A program made the translations under genes and the position numbers. DNA of 64,000 bases, taken from positions 62,001 through 126,000 of the forward strand of contig WTXG01000062.1 in assembly GCA_022496185.1 (NCBI GenBank), given 5' to 3'. The notes beneath the pieces are model-generated. The model had not been told where the DNA came from. It made no database searches and worked only from the letters and a program-made list of their open reading frames with translations. Below, one piece after another: positions 1-12,338 of this stretch (the first letter of the stretch is position 1; the number at the start of each line of letters is the position of its first letter). This DNA is from Multifurca ochricompacta. Taxonomy: Eukaryota > Basidiomycota > Agaricomycetes > Russulales > Russulaceae.

Positions 1-3000
1 TCGTTATGTTTCCCACTCGGATCTCTTAGCGCCGTGTCTCGCATCAAGGCTTCTCCAATAGACGCAATACCAGCGGAGAGTACAAGAAGCAGGGAGGTGA
101 TGCAGAAATGAGATATAGACTGGCCGATCTGTAACCATGAGCCTGGGTGATGTGTAACTTTAGCCCTGAAGGAAACAAGTCGAGGAATAATCGATTGCAT
201 TTTACCTGTGTCTGTGACATTGAAAAAGAAGGTCATCGTCATCACTGAACGAAACAAAACAATGGGTTTAACATATCGGATGGGATGGTTTTCAAGGCAA
301 AAAGACGATTGGTCGTACCGTCGGTGAGGCTGAGAGCGACTAGGAAGAGCGCAAAGGGCGGCATGCCTAAGCGTGCATTCAGCGTGGCGAAGGCAGCAGA
401 GAGGAACACGAAGGGAGCGAGAATTTTAAAGAGCTAGGGATCATGACTTAGTTAATGGATACACGCTTTGAGGAGATAAGGATCGAGCGTACGAGAAGGG
501 CTGCCATCAAGAATGGACTGAATACTGGAACCAGCCGATAAACGGGTTCCAGATAGAAGGACCTGAGTTGACCAGACGTCAGCAATGCCGCGCACGGACC
601 TGAAGCAAGGGTAGGTTTCAAACGTACGATATAGAGGCCACACTACGTTCATTGTAATCAGCACGATCCGGACCCAGGCCAAAAACATATCGTTACTTAC
701 TTTCCAGTTCCAAAAAAGCCCACCTGGACGAAGAATAAGAAGAATAGCGCGATCCTAACATCGTCACCGCTGAGGCGCCGTGGGTTCCATCTTAATCCAT
801 ATTCGCTAACATTCGCCGGTGCTGCCTGCTTCACCTCTTTTTGGCGAACAGCCTCCTCAACTCGTGTCCAGAGATACAAAGTCATGCAATATGACAAATA
901 GAAAAGGCCCTCAGAACGGATAGAGAGTACAACGAAACAGGGGCAGAAGGAGAGAAAATAAGTGAGCAGGCGCCCCTCAGCTGTCCTCGGAGTGGAGAGA
1001 AGGAATGGAAGGAGTGAGGCGAGCACTGGATAAGGGTCACGTTGAGAAGGGCTGTGTTTGGATCAAGTTCAACGCACGAAAGATCATCCAGCCCATTACT
1101 TGATTGAGAAGCGGGAGGCCAAGTTTGGCTTGAAGGCTCCGCACAGAATCTGCGGTAACCAGCATGCTAAGGGCCGTAAGTAGCAACTAAATCACAGGAA
1201 CCGTGAGCATTTCAACAGACTGAGGACCAGCGCGTTGGGGATCGCAGCTTACCTGTACCCAAAAAGTGAACCTGAAGCTGTGTTTCCGTACCCGCGCAGG
1301 GACGACAGCCTCCATTCCTGAGACTTCGCGCGCCGCTAGCTCGCCAGCAACCAGCATACACACGCCTCCAGTCATTCTGCAACTTGGAATCAGTAAGGAT
1401 AATTATCTTAAAGGTGAGGCCCTTACATGGCAGCCAAACTTTCTGAAGGATCCACACGAAGCAGTGGGAATACTGCCGTTTGAAGGCACGAGGCTGCCCA
1501 AGGCAAAAAGAACCTCCTCATGCCGTTGGGCCAGGATGTCAAAGGCCAGCCTAGTCCGATCACGACGAAACCAATGCTCCATATGACGCGATTGGTGTAC
1601 CCAAACTTAGGATCCTTGCTGAGACTCTACATGAAAGAGGTGGATTTAAATGACGTACGACCATACTCTGCAATCCGGCTATAGACAACAGGAGCCCAAG
1701 CGTGGTACCCACAATCCAGGTGAGATCCACCTTATGAACGTGAAGGGCTGACCGATTCGCAAAAACCGTCCTAGCCACATGCTGCCAAAAGTAAAACGGA
1801 AACAAAATGTAGATGTGGAGCGTCCACGGCAGACGTTGAACGGCGAAGAGCGCACAGAATGACACGGTTGAGAGATTGAAAAGCAATGGAATCCATAGCG
1901 TAATAGAGCTAGATGGAGGTGGCTGAGAAGGCGCTAAGATGAACGTAGCACTGAAAGCGATCCAGCCCGTGTAGGCGAAGGTGACGATACTACGAATTAG
2001 CGTGCGATCGTACGTCTCGAGGTAGCGCAGGCCACCGAGTGTCGTTGTGATGAGTTCATGTGAGTGATGACGGGCCTCCCGGAAGCGCCCAACTGTAATG
2101 AGGCTCTCTATAAAAGATATGCGTTGTGACCCAGGATATTCCAAGACAGAGGACGGGTGATCAAGGGACTCGTAAGGTCTATATAGGATTGCATGAGCCT
2201 TCTTCAGCTCTTTGTTTGCGTGAGCGTCATAGCAGAAGGTTGAGCTGAAAGTCCTCTTACCGTGTTTCACACGATAATGCTCTAGCATGACCTGGTGTGA
2301 CGTCAGGACAGGTATGCAACCTGACAATGACAATCGTGATCTGACCTTGGCATTTACCACACCAGCTTCTGCGACCTCCCTCTCCCCACCACGCATGTTA
2401 AGATATCCGACTCGAGTTGGGTCAACATCAGGCAGGACGCCTACCGAGTTGACCGGCCAATACGTGCCGAGCAAGGCTGACATGAGCGCAGCCACGTCTG
2501 CCTGCTCAACATCACGCTGCATAACATGCGATAACTCCCATGGTGCCGAATAGTCGTCTTGCAAATGAGAAAAAGAGGGGTCGTGAATGGGCCCGCGAAT
2601 CCCAGCCCCCCAAGCAATAAGAGGAGTACGAGTGTTGTCGGGATCTGGAAAGCCCATTATGAGCGCTGATGCTCGTGGGACGCGAAGTGCAATTACCGCC
2701 ATCGCCGTGGTTCCCAATTCTAGACATGCCGTGGTCAGCGGTGAAAATATAGCTCGTCTCCTGGTCTCCATAAAATCCAGACATGAGCTGTTCTGTTTCG
2801 CGGACAATATCATCGACTACACGGATGTTGTTCATGTATTCCTGTTCTGGGCTGTAAGAAGCCTAATGTACCTGACGAACGGGGTTGACATACATTACCT
2901 TTGAGTGAGGTCTGTACGAGTGCCCTGTGGTGTCGAGGCCAAGGAGGTGTAGAAAGAAGACCACCTGGGGGGCGCGAAGCCGAGCATCCAGTTCGTTGTC

Positions 3001-3901
3001 CGTCGTGGCATTGCGAAACAGTGACTTCAGCTGGTCAAGAACCCAGATGTCGAGAGCAGTAGCGTCTATCATCAGGATTGAGGTAAATCAATTAGGGGCA
3101 GAGGTTCCTGAAGGTGGGTTAAATGCACCTTTTGTGAAGTCTTCGTCATCTTCATGATACGACCACCCCTCCACCCTCCCAGGCGTGGCCCCCTGAACAA
3201 ACATGGGAAGTATGTCAGGTGAACCAAAAGAGAATGTGTGACTGGACTGGTTGAAGACGGAGTCAAAATTGACCTAGACGTTCTGTAAGTCTCAATACGA
3301 CTTTGTAACATGGAAAAACAGCGTACAGGGTTTGTTTTCCACCCCTGAACACGACACAATAAACGCATGCATACTTGCAACATTGAAGTCTCGACCCACC
3401 TTGGTTACAGCGGAGACGTCCTCATACATCCCGCCTTTCATGTGCTAGTCAGGGGCGATGGGGAAGGCTGAATAATACGACACACCGATGATAGCGACAT
3501 GTCCAGGCCTGCTTTCCGTTGGTACGTGTGTATGCGAGACACCATACGCGCCTCTTCTCTCTACGATATCCCTCAAGTAGGGCGCAACACGTTCTGGAGC
3601 GCCTGGCACGATTAGCGAAGTATTTGCACTGAAGACAAAGTCAGAGCGTAAGCCATCACCTGATACATGCACGGAGGGGACACGTCAGCTCTCTGCAAAC
3701 GTAGTGAATACACGATAAGATTAAGTCTGCACCGACTATAAGGACGAGACGCTTGGCCTGCGCTTGTGGCAGCTTGTGCTGGCGCATGCCATGGACAACT
3801 GGACTCGTGAAGTAGCAATCGAACACTGTCCCTATGTAAACCAAGTGAAAGACAATGCCGAGGGCAAGAAGACGGGCTATCGAGCCTGAATTTGTTGTCA
3901 T
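1..3901 (-). CDS. MCD4: GPI ethanolamine phosphate transferase 1 (MCD4/PIG-N), 3' end cut by window edge
   Basis: Adds phosphoethanolamine to the first mannose of GPI anchor precursors in the ER membrane. Seen: the ATG at 3901 opens an N-terminal membrane segment followed by FDCYFTSPVVHGM, a hallmark of the family. Then come the alkaline-phosphatase-fold metal and catalytic motifs GDGLRSD, THVPTESRPGHVA, GLDTTGHSYRPHSK and TADHGMS..GNHGDG. After about residue 450 there are many hydrophobic helices forming the PigN transmembrane domain, including VQVGFFGTGN near 700. Several short introns split the gene, for example around 3,400-3,440 and 3,075-3,130. The reading frame is still open at base 1, so the last residues lie outside the window. 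The next gene starts divergently near 4,150, so the roughly 250 bp between them is a shared upstream region. Family assignment is very secure; exon edges are approximate. Confidence 0.93.
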
Positions 3902-4150
3902 GGCTGTGAATGAGATTTAGTGTAAAAGGGCAAGTGCATCAGTGCGGGTGAGTGCCGAGTGACGGGTACGGGTCCAAGTGATCCTGCAGGCGTCAATGTC
4001 ATGTCATGGATGCCGCACTTGCATAAGACCGGGCCGTTGCCATCGATGATGAATGGCAATGAAGGCCAACGGTTGGCGGAGAACAGCTTTAATTCAAGAA
4101 GAGCCAAGATAAGATTCACTCTGGTTAGGTGCAGAGAGAGTTAACATAAG

Positions 4151-5377
4151 CAACCGTTCAAGCTCGTCAACGGAACTGAAATCTTCGAAGATGAAACCCT
4201 CATCATCAACACCGCCAGCGCCTCAGACAGTCGGATATACCGTAAGAAGGTGAGCTGAATAGTCACTCGTCTCTGGAAAGGTACTACAACGTGGTCAGCT
4301 CGGACGTCCTCTCCGAGAGCAGGGTGAATGTTGTCGAGGAGAATAGTGAGCGTGTCATATGGTACAAGGTGTGTGGGACCTACCCCACAGCTCATATACA
4401 TCATATACTAGCTTTAACAGGAAAGGTTCTTGGCGGACAACGAGATCATAGAGCATTTGGTCGTGCGTATTGATTGTGTAGCGTTTATGTTGTTATTGAT
4501 TGTCTATGTTGTAGGATAATGCGTCGTCGACGCTGCTCTGGGAGATACATCGACCATTGCGCGGGTGGTATATTCGCCTGCGATCCCCCAGTTTTCCGCG
4601 GAACGTCTTCGTCCCCCTCATTCCTGTGCCCCCCAGTTCGCCGTACCATTCCCCCGGCTCCCTGAAGTTTAGCTGCCGCACTAATGTCGTAGCTCCTTTA
4701 TCTTCCCCCGTATCTGCGAGCCAACCTTCCCCATCGTCTCGCGTCCCCGTGCGGTCTCACTCCTTCATGGACTCGGATGCGACACTCACCGATGGGACAA
4801 GTGGGCAATTTTCACCGACGCACACCTACCCGCCCCCGCCCACACCTCCGAGTATGCTCGTGTCTCCGCCGTCTCCGAGTGCCGTACATGCGAAACTCGA
4901 CCAGCTGACTCAAACGCGTTCTGTGGTTTCCCAGTTCATATTGTCACCGCATTCTCATGCTATAGCGGCCCCTGCTCCCGGGGGGCTGTTTTCCCGAGCA
5001 TTCCGCGCCTTGCGAAACAATGCGCCCACACATGCGAACTCGTTTTCGCTAAGTCCGCTCCCGGACGGTCCTCCTCCGGCACCCGAGGAACACGTGCACC
5101 ATCATCATTTGCACCTTGCGCGGGCAGCGTCTGGCCCTGTTCCATTTCTCGTCTTCCATGATACTACTTCTGTACTTTCCGTTGGCTCATCAACGGGCGT
5201 CTTCGAAATACACCTCGACGAAGTCGGGAAGCTCGGAGTCGATCTTAGTTTTTGGATCGCCATTGCACTGGCGTATGGCGAATTCTTGGGAGATAGGGAG
5301 GTGAATTAAAGTGGTAGTCAATGGTGTATTGCGCTGACGCACTTTCCCAGGGGTACTTGGCGGCAGCAGCTGATTGA
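4151..5377 (+). CDS. Conserved basidiomycete-type protein of unknown function, start uncertain
   Basis: Not recognised as a named family. Successive exons read KLVNGTEIFEDETLIIN, then VLSESRVNVVEENSERVIWYK, then RFLADNEIIEHLVVRID, then WEIHRPLRGWYIRLRSPSFP. A long Ser/Pro-rich low-complexity stretch with a HHHH tract follows, then a C-terminal hydrophobic segment LDEVGKLGVDLSFWIAIALA. The final intron begins at GTGAAT near 5,302, and the best-phased exon then ends GYLAAAAD plus stop at 5377. No ATG fits cleanly upstream of 4151, so the true start probably lies in a short upstream exon; 4151 is only the first codon I can support. The first two exons also do not join in one frame with a normal-length intron. 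It may be a tail-anchored or membrane-associated protein, but function is unknown. It lies divergent to MCD4. Confidence 0.55.
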
Positions 5378-5839
5378 GGCATTTTGTTCTCAAATGCAGG
5401 AAATTCCATGGAAATTCTGGCTCGAGGCCGATAGGATCATGTTCAGTGTTTCTTGCCGCTCCTAGCCGGCACATATACAATCTGGATGTGAACCCAGGTA
5501 ACGAGGTGAAATATTCATACGCGGATAATTGGACGGGAATCCAGCCGCCGCGTACCACTTAATAATACGCTCGTACAAGGTCCACTAAGAGATAACTGAA
5601 CTGAAGACAAGTTATGAAGCCAGTTGGATCCGGTAAGGCAGCTGAGCTGGGTGACTAGTTGGAAATTAAAGCTATTCAACGTCGATGAGAAAGAGTAAAA
5701 GGTCTGGAAAGAATATTAATAAGGGGAGATGGCGTTATCGGGCGTCTCTGGCGAGCCCGTTCACACATACATGACACGACCGACACGCAAGGCTAGGACT
5801 ACAACTATTAGGATTTCTTATTGTGGTAAAGAGAGTGGT
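5378..5839. other. Intergenic; possible alternative 3' exon of the preceding gene
   Basis: Contains an open stretch 5366-5465 (+) that reads QLIEAFCSQMQEIPWKFWLE and ends at a stop near 5465. It looks protein-like but is one frame away from the upstream exon. The remainder up to the promoter of the next gene shows nothing I can name. Confidence 0.3.
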
Positions 5840-5845
5840 CACGTG
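5840..5845. promoter_or_regulatory. CACGTG E-box upstream of the SNF2 gene
   Basis: Palindromic CACGTG in the context GGTCACGTGGG, about 140 bp before the SNF2 ATG. This is the binding core of Cbf1/USF-type bHLH factors. A match alone does not prove use. Confidence 0.35.
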
Positions 5846-5947
5846 GGAATTTGGTAGGAAACATCACATCACGGAAATTAAATTAAATGGTCAGGCGCGA
5901 CTCCAAAGTCGTTTCCTGGTGCTGGTGCGTCTGCAAAGCCGCCAGTT

Positions 5948-5959
5948 ATATATATATAT
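5948..5959 (+). promoter_or_regulatory. TATA-like element of the SNF2 gene
   Basis: Run of TATATATATAT about 28-38 bp before the chosen ATG at 5986. An in-frame upstream ATG at 5887 would put this element inside coding sequence, which is one reason for preferring 5986. Confidence 0.35.
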
Positions 5960-5985
5960 CACCGCTTTTCCACTGTAAAGTGACC

Positions 5986-8900
5986 ATGGCCGAGCCAGGA
6001 CCGTCAAAGTCGCGTATTCTTGCAGCCTTAGATCTCACTCAATCCGATGACGATGACTCTTTGCCTTCAACATTCCCCATGCACCTGTTCTCCAAGCAAG
6101 TCGGCGGGAAACGCAAGCGAGGCGAGGAACACCCCGGTGCAGTAGGAACCCCTCTAAACAAGCGCCAGACACACCAAACGCCGCGCGCCGAGTTCAACAA
6201 ACTGCCTGATGGCCTTCTCGCGAGCACTCAGTCTCCAGGTGCGTTCCGTTGTTCGAATTGGACGTCCTGTCTGTATTCAAATACACTCACATTACTAGAT
6301 GCGGCAATCACGGACTCAACGCTGACACTCGAGGAACCTGCTACTCCTGAGAGTCGATCCTTCATTAGAGCCGCGCTTGGACACGCGCCGTCGGACAACT
6401 CGTTAGACGTCGAGTTGAAAGTCAGGTATGACACAGGGAGTCCCTTGACTAGACTAGATATTGGCGGGGATGACCAAGAGCAACGGTCCGTGAACCTTCC
6501 AAAACAATTGCCCGTGCCGCTGACCTTGGCTTCTAGTCTTGCGGAATTCGTTTCTAAATCTATCGACAACCTGGGTCAGGACATGCATGTCCAGGATGGG
6601 TTGAAGTACCTCGGCCTGACAAAGTCTGTTAAACTCAGCTTGATTATTTCTCTTCATCGACACCAGACCCTCTACTAGTGCGAAGGACATTCTTCCAGGG
6701 ATGGAGGTCCGTCTTATTCCGCATCAGATTATCGGCGTCAGCTGGTAAGGACTCTACACTGCTCCGAGAAGAGGAGGGCTAGATTGCCATCCTAGGATGT
6801 TAATGCAAGAGAAAGAGACAAGTTACAAAGGCGGGATCATGGCGTCCGTACATCCTCGCTTCACGTTGTTTGTCTATTTGTCTGACTTGTAGTCCGAAGC
6901 GACGAAATGGGGCTCGGTTTGTCTCTGCACCCTGCTCAGAACATGTGCATCTCTTGACGGCACTGTAGGTAAAACAATTCAGATGATCGCTACCATGGCT
7001 ATGAATATGCCTGGACCTAATGAGACCAACCGCACGACTCTCATTGTCGTTCCAGCTGCATTGTTGTATCAGGTATCTTCACGTCGTTAGAGTCCGTGCA
7101 TCTAATCATTCGTTTGGCTTGTGTAGTGGAGGGAAGAATTAGAATCAAAGTCAAATGGCATCTTCAGCGTCCATATACACCATGGTAAGACTAAGTTGAA
7201 GAGCTTGTCCGCAATGCGAGAAAAAGATGTGACACCTTTTCGTTTTATTCGACTACCTCTACACACCGTCGTCTCATGCGCACACGAGCAGATCCTTATC
7301 ACAACGTATCAAACACTCGTTCTTGATTTCGTTATCAAAGATCCTCATGTCGACACGGATCAAGAAACTGAATGGCTCATAACACATGGGTTAATTTCGT
7401 CGTTTATTCATCTTCTCTAAAAAATCGACTTAACGCTACTCCTATAGCGGTCTGTTGGCACGCATGAAATGGTACCGCGTCGTGCTTGACGAGGCGCAAT
7501 TCATTCGTAATCGGTGTGTGTTAGAAACCATTTATGGTAAGGGGCCGAACTCATTCGGTGCTTCAGGGCGACGCGGGCCAGCAAAGTTGTTGCCCAACTT
7601 CGTGCTAAATACCGTTGGATGTTGACTGGCACGCCTGTCACAAACACCCTGTCAGTCCAATTTTATGGGTCTGAGAGGCCGATAAAAAGCTGACTTGACG
7701 GTAGAGCGGATCTTTATGGACTGATTCGTTTCGGCCACTTCCGCCCATGGAACGATTGGCAGTCGTTCCATAAACACATAGTACGCTTCCTTCGTGTGGG
7801 CCTAGTGAGGCTGATAATATAATCGGTTGCCGTGTAGGCCAAGGTACAGACCTCTGACGCGCTACTGGCTGGCGCACGCGCACAAGGGATTCTTAAGCCC
7901 GTCTTGTTGCGGCGAACCAAAGATTCGAAGCTTGAGGGCAAGCCACTGCTTACTCTGCCGCCAAAAAAAATCGAATTAGAGATGCTGCAATTCTCTCCGG
8001 ATGAGCGCCAAGTGCACCTGCAATCTGTTAGAGTCACGGAATATCGTGTTGATTTGCTCCATAGATATATGATGATTTCGAACAACGGGCGAAGATCCGT
8101 GTAAACAGGTTTATTCGTGAAGGGACCATTATTCAAAAGTGCGTACATATCCCACTTCCGTCTTCAGAGTGCTCAACTTATCTTCATGATCTTATAGTCA
8201 TTCAGCAGTGCTGGTGATGATCTTGCGCCTGCGCCAGCTCTGCTGTCACCCAAATCTTATTCTTGTGAGCATGCGGCTTGCTTTAATCCGTTTTTTATAA
8301 CTCGGTTTCTCGCCGTGTTCGTGTGGGAAGAGTCAAGCAGAGGAATTCGATGATCCGACGCTACTCGTGAGTGGGGCAAGCGAAAAGGAGATTGCACGCG
8401 CAAGGAGAGTGATGGGCTCAGAGTGGGTTGCGCAATTAAAGAGGAGGTAAGATATCTCGTCTCCGCCCTGTGGCTGTCAGCTCGGTGACCATGCATGCGA
8501 CAGGGCTCTAGCTCGCGCGCGTGCAATAGAGCTTGACTTCACGAATGGTAAACTCGAAGAGGACACCACTTGTCCCGTTTGCCATGAGAGTACGCCATCG
8601 CCCCACTGGCCCTTTTTACGCACCAGCTTGATAGTCACCGCACAGTCTACCAAAATAATGGCATGATTCTGAAATGTGGACACGAAGTCTGCGCTGGTGG
8701 GTCGTGCGCTTATCTCAATTCGTGCACTTATGTAGGGTACGACAGACTGCTTGGAAGATATAAGCCAGTCCGCCATTGTACATGATGGGATTTTCGGTTA
8801 CGGGGATGAACGGCAGAACAATCATGCAGAGAAAGTTTTCGAGGAAGCAGTTTCCAAAGGCTACCGCCCTTGTATGTATTTTTCCTCTTCCACTTCTGCC

Positions 8901-10423
8901 TAACTCCAAGAACGACAAATAGCTGACTAGCTGACATGGAATCAGGTCCAGTATGTAAGAAGATGAACGACATCAGCCCGAATGCCATCTTCCTTTCCAG
9001 CGCCTTCGGGCCGTCGCACGAAGAATTACGCGCATTCGCTTGTTCAGAGAAGGAGCGCTCGCGCCCCTCATGGGAAAGAAAGCCTTCATTGTCGCCATTA
9101 AAACCAAAACTTTGGTCAAAGCCTGCGCTGCCTCCACCAGAAATAATTGAGCTGAGCTCAGACGAGGAGTTGCCAGACTTTTCACAGATCCTTGCTGGGT
9201 CGGGGAAGAGAGGTGCGCCGTCTCCCCGCTGCCTCCACCTTGTACAGATGAAAGAGGCCTAATTGCGGTTGCAGTGAAAGCGGAGAGCTCTGAAGATGTG
9301 AGCTTCCATGCAGGTCCGTACAGTATTGAATGTTGACTCCATTTCTACTGCAGGAGAAACCCTCAAAATCCGGTGCCTCCGAGTCCGACACATCAGATGA
9401 GGAGGGTAGCCAAGTGAAGACTGAATATTGCAAAGAGCCTTCACCACGCGAGAAGAGAAAACACCCTGCCACTTCCAAAGACAGCAAGAAGCCCAGTCAA
9501 CACACGGTAGCCACCTGGCGCCGAAGCGACGATGACATGGAGCCGAGCGCGAAGATGCTCGCGTTGATCGAACAACTCGGTATCGCAGAGGACGCCGGCG
9601 ACAAGACTATCGTATACTCCCAATGTGAACTCGCCTTATTTTCAGAGATCGGCAAGTATTAAATAAACTAATCCCATGGACAGGGACATCGATGCTGGAC
9701 TTATTGGAGACGCTGCTGGAGAGGTACGGTATACAGAACTTGCGGTACGACGGAAAGCTGAGGAGCGAGGCGCGCGAGGCGGTTCTCATCGCATTCCGCA
9801 AGTCGGGCGGCCCCAGGGTCATCCTGATCAGTACCAGGTGTGGCGGCGTCGGGTTGAATTTGACCTCCGCAAACCGAGTCGTTAAGTGCGTCCACCTTTA
9901 TTTTTTTCTGATTTGTTTTTCAGTTGCCGACTTAAACGCAAAAACCGTGTTTTGGGGATTTTAACGTTCGTAGCATGGACCTCTCTTGGAACTACGCCGC
10001 AGAATCGCAGGCGTACGATCGCGTTCATCGGCTCGGGCAAGAAAAGGACGTTTTCGTGAAACGCCTTGTTGTGGGAAATACGATCGAGGAGCGCATGCTG
10101 CAATTGCAAGACGTCAAGACGGGTGTGCTCCATTTTATTTTATTTTTCCCTTGTGAGGAGATTTATAGACCTGGGTGTGTGTTTTTCTAGGGTTAGCCAA
10201 TGCGGCTCTCGGAGAAGGTGGAGGGGTCAAGCTGCAAAAACTAAGTGTGAGGGAGATCAAAGCCGTACGTACCCTCTGCTCTGCTTTCCTATCGCAGTGT
10301 CCCGCCTGGTTTTTGACGTGCTTTGGTCAGCTCTTTGGTATGTTGCCCTCCCAAAAAGCCGAGGTGCCTCAGCAGAGTGACAGTGATGACGAGGAGGAGC
10401 CGTTGATTGCTGCCATGGGCTAG
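5986..10423 (+). CDS. SNF2-family DNA translocase with internal RING finger (Rad16/Uls1/HLTF-like)
   Basis: ATP-dependent DNA translocase with a probable E3 ligase finger, acting in the nucleus in repair or chromatin remodelling. Seen in order: an acidic disordered N-terminus; MEVRLIPHQIIGVSWML; Walker A DEMGLGKTIQMIATMA (split by an intron after GLG); VVPAALLYQW; the DEAH-equivalent VVLDEAQFIRN; MLTGTPVTNT; and LLRRTKDS. An insertion carries Cys pairs TTCPVCHE, KCGHEVCAG and PCPVCKKMN, consistent with a RING between the two helicase lobes. The C-terminal lobe reads KTIVYSQWTSMLDLLE, STRCGGVGLNLT and the arginine-finger motif YDRVHRLGQEK. About ten short introns. The start at 5986 (MAEPGPSK) sits just after a TATA-like run. 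The RING insertion points to the Rad5/Rad16/Uls1 group rather than ISWI or Swi2. Which member it is needs a tree. Confidence 0.9.
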
Positions 10424-10613
10424 TGGCCCACCGTCCCGGTATCTATTTGTACTGTACACTACGCATTGGATACTCTATCCGTAATTTGCTGCTCTAAATG
10501 CCATAATCTTAAAAGATATAGCGAGTATGGCACTTCGCTTGCCTCGGCTGAGCTATCGAGGGCAAAACGTTCATCAATTTGTGGGGCACTACTCCCACCC
10601 TATTTGCTTGGCC

Positions 10614-11860
10614 TTAAAATCTTGATGATGCCTTATTCTCAGGGTCGCCTTCAGGCTCGGGGGCATCCAGTTCCTCCTCGATTCTTGCTTCCTCCGCAGT
10701 GCGATATCGTTTCTTATATTCTGCGGGCGTCTCTATGTCCGTACCTCCCTGCCAAATGCCTTTACGAGCAGATCTGACCAAAAATAGGTTAGTATCACGG
10801 CAAAACCAAGAGGAAAACGAAAACAAAAAGTTTTTCTTTTAGAGGGAAGAAACATACTGAGCTTCGGCCTGAGCCAACAAATACGGGTCCTTGCCCACCT
10901 CCCCGTATTCTGCACCCGCTTGCTCATATACTACGGCCCAACCAGCGCGGACCATCTCGAGCGAAAGATTGCGCGGCCACAACCGCCACCAGCGGCGACG
11001 GGGTAGAAGTGGTACCCCAACGACGCGGTGAAACCGGTCGCGCTGGAGGAGTTGACACTTGATCCGGCGACCTTCGATGTTCTCCTTAAGCCACGCGAGT
11101 GCCTCGGCGGAGTAGGGCTGAGCAGGGCGATTGAAATGGGATAGCTACGTGCGTACAGAAGCACCTTGAGTCAGGTGGCGAGACGCGGGAGGAAACGGAG
11201 GAAAGCTCATGGCTCACCTCTGGCGCGTCTATCCCCGCCATGCGGATGTGGATCGTCTTTCCAGATAGCTCTATGGGCAGGTGACCAAGTTGTTGTTGTT
11301 GTTGCCAATGGCGGATGAATTAGTTACGGTGACAACAAGCAAGTGAACAATGCGTACTTCGAATACCAGTGGGTATATGTCTAAACTTGAACGGCCCGCG
11401 CCATCCAAAACCTGGTGTATGGTAAAGGCGGAAGTTGTCTGCATCGCCAACGCTGAGTGCAAGCATGCACTGGATCAGTTATGGGGTTCATGGGCATGGG
11501 GTTTAGTTCTCGACACACGCACCTAGTCACTACGCCCGTAATCCAACGCTTGCGTTTCAAGAGGTTGGGTGTGACCCAATGGGCGTTCCTGATGCGCTTG
11601 AAAAAACGGCGGTAGATGGCCGACGTCCCGAGCGTGGTGGCGGAACCAAGAATAAATGCGAGCGCAATGAGAACATTGGTCTCGACTTGTGCTGTTGGAT
11701 TGTGGGTGTCGGCAGAGGAGGCACGCTTACGGCGGTTGGGTTTTTGTGCGTCTGGGTTGACAAGGTCAGCCGCTAGCAACGACGAGCCACCACATGTGGA
11801 CGCAAATGACCCCCCAGTAGAGATGGATGTAAAAGAGACATTGGTGGGTTTGCAGATCAT
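10614..11860 (-). CDS. LCL3: LCL3-like membrane-anchored endonuclease (staphylococcal nuclease fold)
   Basis: Putative nuclease of the TNase/SNase-like family. In yeast the orthologue is an organelle-membrane protein. Seen: a charged N-terminus; one transmembrane helix [18 protein letters not shown]; then [18 protein letters not shown] (read across an intron); the Ca-binding/catalytic segment [26 protein letters not shown] with the catalytic arginine; [19 protein letters not shown]; and a C-terminal [17 protein letters not shown] characteristic of LCL3. At least four introns. ATG at 11860 (MICKPTNV) is the first true ATG of the exon. It faces the SNF2 gene tail-to-tail with 190 bp between stop codons, and shares a promoter region with TAH18. 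Family assignment is secure; the exact start is less so. Confidence 0.88.
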
Positions 11861-12338
11861 AGAAAAATAGAAACAGCTCACGAGTGTGAGTGTAATTAAG
11901 AACTAACCATCTTTCTGATGAGGTTCAGATTTGCTGGGTGCTACTGAAATGTTTGAATCGCCTGTTTAACAGATGTTACAAAACCTTGACACGCACCCCA
12001 TGGAAACGATCCGTTTAGTCCAAACAGTGAGTGCATAAGATATGTGGGAACCCTTAACGCCTACGCTTACGCTTACTTGCCAGGAGCGGCAAACAACACG
12101 TGAGGGGGACACAATGATTGTCTATTGTCTAGCTGCTCGGCTCTAGCAGCATCCTAATCCTATCCTAGCTGTGTTCCCACAAATACCTTTTACCCACATT
12201 GTCAATAACGTGGGGACTGAATTACTACACCACACTCATGACAGCGATGAGAGGATGAGACCCTGAGGTTCATACCATTCACGTGATTTGAGACTGATTG
12301 AAGGGCGCACATTATCTGATAATTTAATAGTATGGATT
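11861..12338. promoter_or_regulatory. Shared divergent promoter of LCL3 and TAH18
   Basis: 478 bp without coding sequence between two divergent start codons. CACGTG occurs at 12097-12102, with 236 bp on each side to the two ATGs, and again at 12280-12285, 53 bp before the TAH18 ATG. Short direct repeats of the type TACGCT lie at 12061-12078. No clear TATA box was seen. Activity is inferred from position only. Confidence 0.5.

Noticed and set aside
5887..5985. Upstream in-frame ATG extending the SNF2 protein by 33 residues
   Set aside because: It would place a TATA-like run inside coding sequence, and the extra residues look like leader sequence. ATG 5986 is preferred.
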